A stretch of DNA of 64,000 bases from Stutzerimonas frequens (GTDB taxonomy: Bacteria; Pseudomonadota; Gammaproteobacteria; Pseudomonadales; Pseudomonadaceae), in NCBI RefSeq assembly GCF_024448335.1, contig NZ_JAMOHM010000001.1, forward strand, positions 310,001 to 374,000. Direction: 5' to 3'. The position numbers were made by a program, and so were the translations under genes. Below are positions 19,050 to 26,769 of this stretch, piece by piece; position 1 is the stretch's first letter, and each line of letters begins with the position of its first letter. The notes under the pieces were generated by a model, which saw only the letters and a program-made list of their open reading frames with translations, did no database searches and had not been told where the DNA came from.

Positions 19050-20840
19050 TTAAAACGCAAAATCCGCCTCCGGCAACGCCATCAGACAATCCGCGCCACC
19101 CTGAATGGCTTCCCGATGCGCACTGGCACGCGGCAGTACACGGCGCAGATAGAAATCCGCACTGGCCAGCTTGGCCTGATAGAACGCCTCCTCGCCGGCG
19201 CCCTGCTCCAGCGCATCCTGCGAGCGCGCCGCAGCCTGCAGCCAGAGGCCGGCCAACAAGACATAGGCGGAGTAATGCAGGAAATCCACCGACACCGCGC
19301 CGATCTCCTGGGGATCGCGACCGGTGGCGGCGATGATCTCGGCCGTCAGCTCGCGCCATTCGCCGATGCGTGCCTGCACCCTGCTGGCCAGTTCGTGCAG
19401 CGCCGGGCGATCGATCTGCCGGTCGCAAATCTCGCTGAATTCCGCCTGTAGCGCCGACAGTTCCGCGCCGCCGTCACCGAGCAGCTTGCGGCGGATGAAA
19501 TCCAGCGCCTGAATGCCGTTGGTGCCTTCGTAGAGCTGGGTGATGCGGCTGTCGCGCATCAGCTGTTCCATGCCCCATTCGCGGATATAGCCGTGGCCGC
19601 CGTAGACCTGCACGCCGAGGCTCGCCACCTCCTGGCCCATGTCGGTGAAGAACGCCTTGACGATGGGGATCAGCAGCGCCGCACGCTTGCTTGCGGCCTT
19701 GCGGTAGCTCGGCTCGAGATGGCCGTGCTCGAGGTCCAGCTGCCGGGCGCAGTAGGCCGCCAGCATGCGGCTGCCTTCGACCAGCGTCTTTTGCGTCAGC
19801 AGCATGCGGCGCACGTCGGGGTGCACGATGATCGGGTCGGCTGGCTTGTCCGGATGCTGCGCGCCTGCCAGTCCGCGCGATTGCAGGCGCTCGCGGGCAT
19901 AGGCCAGCGAGCCCTGATAAGCCTGTTCGGCAATGCCAAGTCCCTGCAAGCCGACCTGGAACCGCGCGTCGTTCATCATGGTGAACATGCAGGCCAGTCC
20001 CTGATTGGGCTCACCGACGATCCAGCCGGTGGCGCCATCGAAGTTCATCACGCAGGTCGCCGCGCCCTTGATGCCCATCTTGTGCTCGATGGCGCCGCAG
20101 CTCAGCGCGTTGCGCTCGCCCGGCGTGCCATCGGCATTGGCGATGAACTTGGGCACCAAGAGCAGGCTGATGCCTTTCACCCCGGCCGGCGCATCCGGCA
20201 GGCGCGCCAGCACCAGATGCACGATGTTCTCGCTCATGTCGTGCTCACCGCCGGAGATGAAGATCTTGCTGCCGCTGACCTTGTAGCTGCCGTCCGCCTG
20301 CGGCTCGGCGCGGGTGCGCAGCAGGGCGAGGTCGGTGCCGGCCTGCGGCTCGGTCAGGCACATGGTGCCGCTCCAACTGCCGCTGACCAGCTTCTCCAGA
20401 TAGGCATTCTTCAGTTCATCGCTGCCGTGCTTGTACAGCGCCAGCACCGCGCCCTCGGTCAGGCCGGAATAGATGCGAAAGGACAGCGACGCGCCCATCA
20501 GCATCTCGTGGAAGTTGCAGGCCACCAACTGCGGGAAGCCCTGGCCGCCGTACTCGGTCGGCCCGGTCATGCTCGCCCAGCCGTTGTCGACGTACTGCTT
20601 GTAGGCCTCGACGAAGCCCTGCGGCGTGCGCACTTCACCGTTTTCCAGGGTCACGCCTTCTTCGTCGCTGTTGCGATTGAGCGGCGCGATCTCGCCGCCG
20701 GTGTAGCGCGCAGCTTCTTCCAGCACACCGTCGATCAGCTCGCGGTCCAGGCCGTTGCCGAGCAATTCGCAATGGCCGGTGGCGTCGAACAGCTCGTGCA
20801 GCACGAAGCGCATGTCACGCAGGGGGGCCTTGTATTCCAT
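19050..20840 (-). CDS. Acyl-CoA dehydrogenase
   Basis: A 596-residue FAD-dependent acyl-CoA dehydrogenase performing the first step of beta-oxidation. FAD and substrate regions MCLTEPQAGTDL (about 165) and KIFISGGEHDM, and the segment QLYEGTNGIQALDFIRRK carrying the catalytic-type Glu, are present. An extra C-terminal domain of about 130 residues gives the longer length seen in this subgroup. The ATG at 20840 has AGGAGG seven bases upstream; a TTG two codons earlier is too close to that site. It starts 2 bp after the stop of the 3-hydroxyacyl-CoA dehydrogenase gene, so the two form an operon. Confidence 0.94.
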   Translation of the reverse strand: MEYKAPLRDMRFVLHELFDATGHCELLGNGLDRELIDGVLEEAARYTGGEIAPLNRNSDEEGVTLENGEVRTPQGFVEAYKQYVDNGWASMTGPTEYGGQGFPQLVACNFHEMLMGASLSFRIYSGLTEGAVLALYKHGSDELKNAYLEKLVSGSWSGTMCLTEPQAGTDLALLRTRAEPQADGSYKVSGSKIFISGGEHDMSENIVHLVLARLPDAPAGVKGISLLLVPKFIANADGTPGERNALSCGAIEHKMGIKGAATCVMNFDGATGWIVGEPNQGLACMFTMMNDARFQVGLQGLGIAEQAYQGSLAYARERLQSRGLAGAQHPDKPADPIIVHPDVRRMLLTQKTLVEGSRMLAAYCARQLDLEHGHLEPSYRKAASKRAALLIPIVKAFFTDMGQEVASLGVQVYGGHGYIREWGMEQLMRDSRITQLYEGTNGIQALDFIRRKLLGDGGAELSALQAEFSEICDRQIDRPALHELASRVQARIGEWRELTAEIIAATGRDPQEIGAVSVDFLHYSAYVLLAGLWLQAAARSQDALEQGAGEEAFYQAKLASADFYLRRVLPRASAHREAIQGGADCLMALPEADFAF

Positions 20841-20842
20841 GC

Positions 20843-22081
20843 TCAAGCCTCCTTCTTGTAGTCGGCGAAGCGGCCGCCGAGTGTGGCCAGGCTGTCGATC
20901 AGTCCGGCCGGCTGCCAGTGCTCGCCGTGGCGCTCGGCCAACGCGTTGAGGCGCTCACGAATGGCCGGCAGACCCTGACGGTCGGCCCAGGTCATCGGCC
21001 CGCCGACTTCGGCCGGGAAGCCGTAACCGTAGAGGTAGACGGTGTCGATATCGGCGCTGGACTCGGCCATGCCTTCCTCGAGAATCTTGGCGCCCTCATT
21101 GACCAGCGCCAGCAGGCAGCGCTCGAGGATTTCCTCCGGGCCGATCTCGCGGCGCTCATAGCCGAGGCGCTCGGACTCGCGCTGCACCAGGGCGTCCACT
21201 TCCGGGTCGTGCTCGGCCTGGCGGCTGCCCTCGGCGTAGCGGTAGTAGCCCATGCGCGACTTCTGGCCGAAGCGGCCCAGTTCGCAGAGACGGTTATCCA
21301 CCTGCACCTCGGCCTCGTCCTGGCCCTTGCCGGCCAGCTCGCGGGCGCGCCATTCCAGGTCGATACCCACCACGTCATACATGCGGAACGGCCCCATGGC
21401 GAAGCCGAAGCCCTGCAGCGCGGCGTCCACCTGATGGGGATAGGCGCCTTCGAGCAGCATCATCCGCGCCTCGCGCACGTAGGTGGCGAGCATGCGGTTG
21501 CCGATGAAGCCCGGGCAGTTGCCGGCGATCACGCTGACCTTGCCCATGCGCTTGCCGAGGGCCGTGGCAGCCTCGAGCACTGCTGGCGCCGTCTTCGCGC
21601 CGCGGACGATTTCCAACAGCTTCATGATGTGCGCCGGGCTGAAGAAGTGCAGGCCTACCACCTGCTCCGGGCGCTTGGTGACAGCAGCGATGGCATCGAT
21701 ATCCAGCGCCGAGGTGTTGCTGGCGAGGATGCCGGCCGCCTTCACGATGCCGTCCAGCTCGCGGAAGATCTTCTGCTTGAGTTCGAGGTTCTCGTAGACC
21801 GCCTCGATCACCAGGTCCACGTCGGCCAGCGCCGGGTAATCCGCCGCCTTGGCGATGCGGGCCCGGCGCGCCGCCGCTTCGGCCTCGTCGATCCGCCCCT
21901 GACGCACGTTGTGTGCGTAGGTGTCGGCCACCACGCCCAGCGCCTGCTCGAGCATCTCGGGATTGTTGTCCAGCCACAGCACCTGCACACCGGCATTGGC
22001 CAGGCTCATGACGATGCCGCGGCCCATGGTGCCCGCGCCGATCACGGCGGCGGTCTGGATATCGAAGCGGGGTTGGCTCAT
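20843..22081 (-). CDS. 3-hydroxyacyl-CoA dehydrogenase
   Basis: A 412-residue NAD-dependent enzyme oxidising 3-hydroxyacyl-CoA. The Rossmann motif is VIGAGTMGRGI (about residues 12-22), the central PEQVVGLHFFSPAHIMKLLEIV segment is split around the active-site His, and the C-terminal repeat contains YGYGFPAEVGGPMTWAD. It corresponds to the dehydrogenase half of FadB without the enoyl-CoA hydratase domain, so hydratase activity must come from another protein. It is first gene of the operon with the acyl-CoA dehydrogenase and divergent from a LysR gene. Confidence 0.94.
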   Translation of the reverse strand: MSQPRFDIQTAAVIGAGTMGRGIVMSLANAGVQVLWLDNNPEMLEQALGVVADTYAHNVRQGRIDEAEAAARRARIAKAADYPALADVDLVIEAVYENLELKQKIFRELDGIVKAAGILASNTSALDIDAIAAVTKRPEQVVGLHFFSPAHIMKLLEIVRGAKTAPAVLEAATALGKRMGKVSVIAGNCPGFIGNRMLATYVREARMMLLEGAYPHQVDAALQGFGFAMGPFRMYDVVGIDLEWRARELAGKGQDEAEVQVDNRLCELGRFGQKSRMGYYRYAEGSRQAEHDPEVDALVQRESERLGYERREIGPEEILERCLLALVNEGAKILEEGMAESSADIDTVYLYGYGFPAEVGGPMTWADRQGLPAIRERLNALAERHGEHWQPAGLIDSLATLGGRFADYKKEA

Positions 22082-22164
22082 GTGAACGGTCCTCGTCGCA
22101 GGCTGGAAAAAGTGGAGACCAACCATAGACGAAGACGCTACTATTTTTGAAATTTAGTCTTGTG

Positions 22165-23082
22165 ATGTTTCGGATTCACCAAGTGAATATCTACAACTTC
22201 GACCTCAACCTGCTTCGCGTGCTGGACGCCCTGCTGCGTGAGCGCAACGTCTCGCGTGCCGCCGAGCGCCTGTCCCTCAGCCAGCCGGCGGTCAGCAACG
22301 CTCTGGCCCGCTTGCGCGAACTGCTCGACGACCCGCTGCTGGTGCGCGTCGGCCGGGCCATGCAACCGACGCCGCGAGCCCTGGCGCTGGAGGCGCCTAT
22401 CCGTCATGCGCTGCAGCAGATCGAACACAGCCTGATCGCCGGCGAAGCCTTCGATCCGGCGTGCAGCCAGCAGCGTTTTCGCATCGCCGTGACCGATTAT
22501 GTGGAGCTGATCTGCATGCCGGCGCTGATGCGGCGCCTGGCCGAGCGGGCGCCGGGCATTCGGCTGGCGATCCAGCACCTGACACCCAGCCTGCCCACCG
22601 AGGCGCTGGACAATGGCGAAGTCGACCTGGTGCTGGGACGCTTCCTCGACGTGCCATCGCGCTTCCATGTGCGCCATTGGGCCAGCGAAACGCTGCAGGT
22701 GGCGGTGCGCCGCGGCCATCCACTGGTGACGGACGGCCTCGACCTGCAAGCCTTCCTGGGCCTGCGCCATCTCTGGGTGCATGGCGGTCAGACCCGCGGC
22801 ATGGTCGATCAGTGGCTGGAGGGCCAAGGCCTAGCCCGCGAGGTCGTCTACACCACGCCGAACTACCTGCAAGCCGCCCATATCGTCGCCAGCAGCGACC
22901 TCGCGGCGGTGCTGCCGACGCAGCTGGCCCGCCATTTCGCCGACCTGCTGCCGCTGCGACTGTTCGACCTGCCGTTCGAGCTCGGCCCCTTCGAGCTGGA
23001 CATCGTCAGCGTGGCGCAACGGCAGAATGATGCGGCGCTGCAATGGCTGATCGAACAGATCGACGGCGTAGCGCCAGGCTAA
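22165..23082 (+). CDS. LysR-family transcriptional regulator
   Basis: Encodes about 305 residues. The N-terminal winged helix-turn-helix reads FDLNLLRVLDALLRERNVSRAAERLS, then QPAVSNALARLRELLDDPLLVRVGR, and a LysR substrate-binding domain follows. The start is uncertain: TTG 22147, ATG 22165 or GTG 22183 are in frame, and I chose the ATG. It is divergently transcribed from the hydroxyacyl-CoA / acyl-CoA dehydrogenase operon across 83 bp, the usual layout for a LysR regulator controlling the neighbouring operon. The inducer is unknown, plausibly an acyl-CoA or fatty acid. Confidence 0.93.
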   Translation: MFRIHQVNIYNFDLNLLRVLDALLRERNVSRAAERLSLSQPAVSNALARLRELLDDPLLVRVGRAMQPTPRALALEAPIRHALQQIEHSLIAGEAFDPACSQQRFRIAVTDYVELICMPALMRRLAERAPGIRLAIQHLTPSLPTEALDNGEVDLVLGRFLDVPSRFHVRHWASETLQVAVRRGHPLVTDGLDLQAFLGLRHLWVHGGQTRGMVDQWLEGQGLAREVVYTTPNYLQAAHIVASSDLAAVLPTQLARHFADLLPLRLFDLPFELGPFELDIVSVAQRQNDAALQWLIEQIDGVAPG

Positions 23083-23279
23083 GCGGCGAATCACGCGCGA
23101 CGATTCGTGCACCCCTGTCCTATGCCTATTTGCTAGTATTCCCCAGCGTTTTCGTCGGGTTTCCACCCCAAACGCAGATGACTGAGCCGCGTTCGCGGAA
23201 CATCGCCGCACAGCGGACATCTATTCCTGTTACGCGCCATGGTGAACATGGACGACCAAGCAAATCTGGAGCTACACCT

Positions 23280-24128
23280 ATGGCGGCCCTGCTGCAACGT
23301 ACCCTGGACACCATCACCCGCAACCAAGCCGAGCTGCTGAGCAGCTGGAAATCCGATCTGCAGAGCCTTGGCGGCTACCACAACGTCAAGCCGGAAGAGC
23401 TGACCCAGCAGACCATCGACCTGATCCGCCAACTCATCAGCGCAACGGCGGACGGCTCTGCCGACGTCAACGGCCCGACCTGGGACGGCATGCGCCTTTA
23501 TCTGGAAAAGCTGTCGCGCAGCCGTGCGCTGCTGGGAATGGATTCGCAGCAGACCGCCGGCTTCCTCTTCGCCATCAAGCGTCCGCTGATGACCCTGCTG
23601 CAGAGCGAATATGCCAATGAACCGGCGGTGTTCGCCGAGCAACTGTGGGCCGTGTCCGAGCTGATCGACAGCCTGGGTCTATACACCGTGCGCACCTTCC
23701 AGAAATCCCGCGAAGAGGTGATCAAGCGCCAGCAGGAAGAGCTGCTGGAGCTGTCGACCCCGGTGGTCAAGCTGTGGGACGGCGTACTTGCCCTGCCGAT
23801 GATCGGCACCCTCGACTCACAGCGCACACAGGTCGTGATGGAATCGCTGCTGCAACGCATCGTCGACACCGGTTCGGAAATCGCCATCATCGACATCACC
23901 GGCGTGCCCACCGTCGACACCCTCGTCGCCCAGCACCTGCTGAAGACGGTCACCGCCATCCGTCTGATGGGCGCCGACTGCATCATCAGCGGCGTACGTC
24001 CGCAGATCGCGCAGACCATCGTCCACCTCGGGCTCGACCTGCAGGGCATCGTCACCAAGGCCAGCCTGGCCGACGCCCTCGCCCTGGCCCTGCGCCGCTC
24101 CGGTCTCACCGTCACCAGGACTGCCTGA
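23280..24128 (+). CDS. rsbR: Stressosome scaffold protein RsbR (RsbRD-type N-terminus + STAS)
   Basis: A 282-residue protein: an all-helical N-terminal sensory domain (about 1-150, RsbRD-like) and a C-terminal STAS domain (about 160-275). In the STAS domain DITGVPTVDTLVAQHLL and ISGVRPQIAQTIVHLGLDL match the RsbR family. Thr211/Thr214 and Thr246 fall where the RsbT-phosphorylated threonines of Bacillus RsbR are expected. RsbR and RsbS build the large cytoplasmic stressosome that holds RsbT until stress. The ATG at 23280 has GGAG upstream. First gene of a six-gene operon with overlapping junctions. The 197 bp before it contain no other gene. Confidence 0.93.
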   Translation: MAALLQRTLDTITRNQAELLSSWKSDLQSLGGYHNVKPEELTQQTIDLIRQLISATADGSADVNGPTWDGMRLYLEKLSRSRALLGMDSQQTAGFLFAIKRPLMTLLQSEYANEPAVFAEQLWAVSELIDSLGLYTVRTFQKSREEVIKRQQEELLELSTPVVKLWDGVLALPMIGTLDSQRTQVVMESLLQRIVDTGSEIAIIDITGVPTVDTLVAQHLLKTVTAIRLMGADCIISGVRPQIAQTIVHLGLDLQGIVTKASLADALALALRRSGLTVTRTA

Positions 24129-24490
24129 TGGACCGAATCCCTATTTTGCGGATGGGCGAGTTCCTGCTCGTCACCATCCAGGTCGACATGCATGACCAGC
24201 TGGCCCTGACCCTGCAGGACGACCTGGCCGAGCGCATCAGCGCAACTTCGGCAAAGGCCGTGCTGATCGACATCTCCGCGCTGGACATGGTCGACTCCTT
24301 CATCGGCCGCATGATCGCCAATATCTCCGGCCTGTCGCGAATCATGGATGCCGAAACCGTGGTGGTGGGCATGCAGCCCGCCGTGGCCATCACCCTGGTC
24401 GAGCTTGGTCTCGAACTGCCCGGCGTGAGCACCGCCCTGAATGTCGAGCGTGGCATGCAGTTGCTGCGCGCCCGCGTGGCTGCGCAATGA
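24128..24490 (+). CDS. rsbS: Stressosome STAS protein RsbS
   Basis: A 120-residue single STAS-domain protein. The sequence IDISALDMVDSFIGRMIANISGL contains Ser57 in the DSFI motif, the residue phosphorylated by RsbT in Bacillus RsbS. It starts 1 bp inside the rsbR stop (TGATG), so translation is coupled. In the stressosome RsbS co-assembles with RsbR and anchors RsbT; phosphorylation releases RsbT. Confidence 0.94.
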   Translation: MDRIPILRMGEFLLVTIQVDMHDQLALTLQDDLAERISATSAKAVLIDISALDMVDSFIGRMIANISGLSRIMDAETVVVGMQPAVAITLVELGLELPGVSTALNVERGMQLLRARVAAQ

Positions 24491-24891
24491 TCGTGCGCAG
24501 CAGCGGCAGCCAGCCGGTGCGCCTCGAACAGGATGTCGTGCTGGCCCGGCAGACCGTGCGCAAGCTGACCCAGGAATGTGCCATGCGCCTGATCGACCAG
24601 ACCAAGCTGGTCACTGCGGTCAGCGAGCTGGCGCGCAACACCGTGGTCTACGGCGGCGGTGGCGACATGGACTGGCAGCTGATCGAGGACGGCACGCGGG
24701 TCGGCGTGCGCCTGACCTTCCGCGACGAAGGGCCGGGCATCGCCGACATCAAGCTGGCCATGACCGACGGCTGGACGTCCGGCAGCGGACTCGGCCTGGG
24801 GCTGACCGGCGCCAAGCGGCTGGTGGACGAGTTCGAACTCGACAGCACGGTCGGCGTGGGCACCCGAATCACCATCACGCGGTGGACATGA
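24487..24891 (+). CDS. rsbT: Serine/threonine switch kinase RsbT
   Basis: A 134-residue GHKL-type protein kinase. The N box VSELARNTVVYGGGG (about 43-57), DEGPGIADI and the glycine lid GSGLGLGLTGAKRLVDEF are intact, so it should be active. In Bacillus it phosphorylates RsbS and RsbR and then activates the phosphatase RsbU. No RsbU, RsbV, RsbW or sigma-B homologue is nearby, so its output here must be different. It overlaps rsbS by 4 bp and the next gene by 4 bp. Confidence 0.94.
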   Translation: MIVRSSGSQPVRLEQDVVLARQTVRKLTQECAMRLIDQTKLVTAVSELARNTVVYGGGGDMDWQLIEDGTRVGVRLTFRDEGPGIADIKLAMTDGWTSGSGLGLGLTGAKRLVDEFELDSTVGVGTRITITRWT

Positions 24892-25898
24892 ACGTTCCGG
24901 GCAGCGTCACTCAGGTCCTGCTGATCGAAGACAACAGCCAGATCGGCCATGCCCGTCGGGTCGCCCAGCGGCTGGCCGAACAGCAGGGCTTCGATGTCAC
25001 CGATGCAGGACGCGTCGCCTTGCTCGCGACCGAACTGGCTAGCAACCTGCTCAAGCACGCCGGACGCGGCGAACTGCACCTGCGCGTAATTCCTGGACGA
25101 GAGGGGCGCGGCGTCGAAATCATCGCGGTCGACCGCGGACCGGGCTTCGACCTCGATCAATGCCTGACCGACGGCTTTTCCACCCGCGGCACCCAGGGCA
25201 TCGGACTCGGCGCGCTGGCGCGTCAGGCCCAGGTGTTCGACGCCTACTCCAATGCCCGCGGCTCGGTGGTGCTGGCGCAGCTGTTTCCTCGCGGCGTGCA
25301 GCCGCCGCTATGGCGCTACGGCGTCAGCCAGCATCCCTACCCAGGTGAACAGGTTTGCGGCGACACCTGGCAGCTGGCCTTCGATGGGCAGCGTTGCAGT
25401 GCCCTGGTCATCGACGGCATCGGCCATGGCGAGCTTGCCCGTCAGGCCGCCCAAGCAGGCGCCGCGGCGTTTGCAGAAGCCCCGATGGACTCCCCCTTCG
25501 CCCTGTTCAGCAACATGCACCAGGCAATGAACGGCACTCGTGGCGGCGCCGCAGCCATCGCTCATTTTGACGGCGAGCGGCAGACGCTGAATTTCGCCGG
25601 GGTTGGCAATATCGGCGCCAGCCTGATCGGTAGCGGGGGCTCGCGTGGCCTGGCCTCGCACCCAGGCATCGTCGGTGTGCGCTTTCGCAAGGCGCACGTC
25701 TTCGACTACCCGTTGGGCGAGGCGCGACTACTGGTGCTCTTCAGCGATGGTCTGCAAACCCGCTGGAATCTGCGCGACTATCCAGGGCTGGTTCATCGAC
25801 ACCCAGCCATCATCGCCGCACTGCTGCATCGGGACTTCTGTCGCGGTCGCGACGACGTGACCGTGCTGGCACTCAATCTGGAGGCTCCTCGTGGCTGA
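24888..25898 (+). CDS. ATPase / SpoIIE-type phosphatase fusion, RsbX-like
   Basis: A 336-residue two-domain protein. Residues about 1-135 form a GHKL ATPase like RsbT/RsbW (LATELASNLLKHAG, DRGPGFD, GTQGIGLGALAR). Residues about 145-336 form a PP2C-like SpoIIE phosphatase (GDTW, VIDGIGHGELARQAA, FSDGLQTRWN, GRDDVTVLAL) with metal-binding aspartates present. By position it corresponds to RsbX, which dephosphorylates RsbR/RsbS and resets the stressosome. The fused kinase-like domain suggests it may act on both sides of the switch; this is inference. Confidence 0.9.
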   Translation: MNVPGSVTQVLLIEDNSQIGHARRVAQRLAEQQGFDVTDAGRVALLATELASNLLKHAGRGELHLRVIPGREGRGVEIIAVDRGPGFDLDQCLTDGFSTRGTQGIGLGALARQAQVFDAYSNARGSVVLAQLFPRGVQPPLWRYGVSQHPYPGEQVCGDTWQLAFDGQRCSALVIDGIGHGELARQAAQAGAAAFAEAPMDSPFALFSNMHQAMNGTRGGAAAIAHFDGERQTLNFAGVGNIGASLIGSGGSRGLASHPGIVGVRFRKAHVFDYPLGEARLLVLFSDGLQTRWNLRDYPGLVHRHPAIIAALLHRDFCRGRDDVTVLALNLEAPRG

Positions 25899-26769
25899 TC
25901 CGACATCCCCCGGGTCCGGGTTCGGCGACGCCGGCCTCATCGAGCAGCTGCGCCGCGATAACGACTCGCTGCGCGCCGAGCTCGAAGAAACCAATCAAGG
26001 TGTCCTGGCGCTGTATGCCGAGCTGGACACCCAGGCCGAGCAACTACGCCAGGCCTCGGACCTGAAAAGCCGCTTTCTGTCGTACATGAGTCACGAGTTC
26101 CGCACGCCGCTGGGCTCGATTCTCAGCATCACACGCCTGCTCAGCGACGAACTGGACGGCCCGTTAAGCCCGGAACAGCACAAGCAGGTACGTTTCGTCA
26201 GCTCGGCGGCCAATGAGCTGAGCGAGATGGTCGATGACCTGCTCGATCTGGCGAAGATCGAAGCAGGCCGTGTCAGCATTTCCCCGGCCTGGTTCGACAT
26301 GCTCGACCTGTTCTCCGCGCTGCGCGGCATGTTCCGGCCGATCGTCGAAGGCTCTCAGGTGGATCTCATCTTCGAAGAGCCGCAGGGGCTGCCGCGCTTC
26401 TACACCGACGACAAAAAGCTCGCGCAGATCCTGCGCAACTTCATTTCCAACGCGCTGAAGTTCACCCCGCACGGCGAGGTTCGGGTCTCGGCACGGATGG
26501 AAAATCCGCAGCAGGTACGGTTCGCCGTTACCGATACCGGCATCGGCATCGCCGCCGAGCTGCATGATCGCCTGTTCGAGGACTTCTCCCAGGTCGATTC
26601 GCCGCTGCAGAAGCGCCTGCGTGGCACGGGTCTGGGGCTTGCCCTGTGCAAGCGCTTCGCCGCCTTGCTCGGCGGGCGGGTCGGGCTGGAGAGCGAACCG
26701 GGCAAGGGCTCGGAGTTCTATGTGATCATCCCGTTCAGCATCGAGGCGGAGGGAAGCGATGGAGCGTGA
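25891..26769 (+). CDS. Cytoplasmic sensor histidine kinase of the stressosome operon
   Basis: A 292-residue kinase from a GTG start, overlapping the previous gene by 8 bp. An N-terminal coiled coil (about 12-55) leads straight into HisKA with His68 in SYMSHEFRTPLGS, then a HATPase domain (LRNFISNALKFTPHGEVRV, DTGIGI, GTGLGLALCKRFA). There is no transmembrane or sensory domain, so it presumably receives its signal from a protein partner such as the stressosome. The 11-bp overlap with the next gene implies coupled synthesis with the hybrid kinase, whose receivers are its likely targets. Confidence 0.93.
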   Translation: MADPTSPGSGFGDAGLIEQLRRDNDSLRAELEETNQGVLALYAELDTQAEQLRQASDLKSRFLSYMSHEFRTPLGSILSITRLLSDELDGPLSPEQHKQVRFVSSAANELSEMVDDLLDLAKIEAGRVSISPAWFDMLDLFSALRGMFRPIVEGSQVDLIFEEPQGLPRFYTDDKKLAQILRNFISNALKFTPHGEVRVSARMENPQQVRFAVTDTGIGIAAELHDRLFEDFSQVDSPLQKRLRGTGLGLALCKRFAALLGGRVGLESEPGKGSEFYVIIPFSIEAEGSDGA

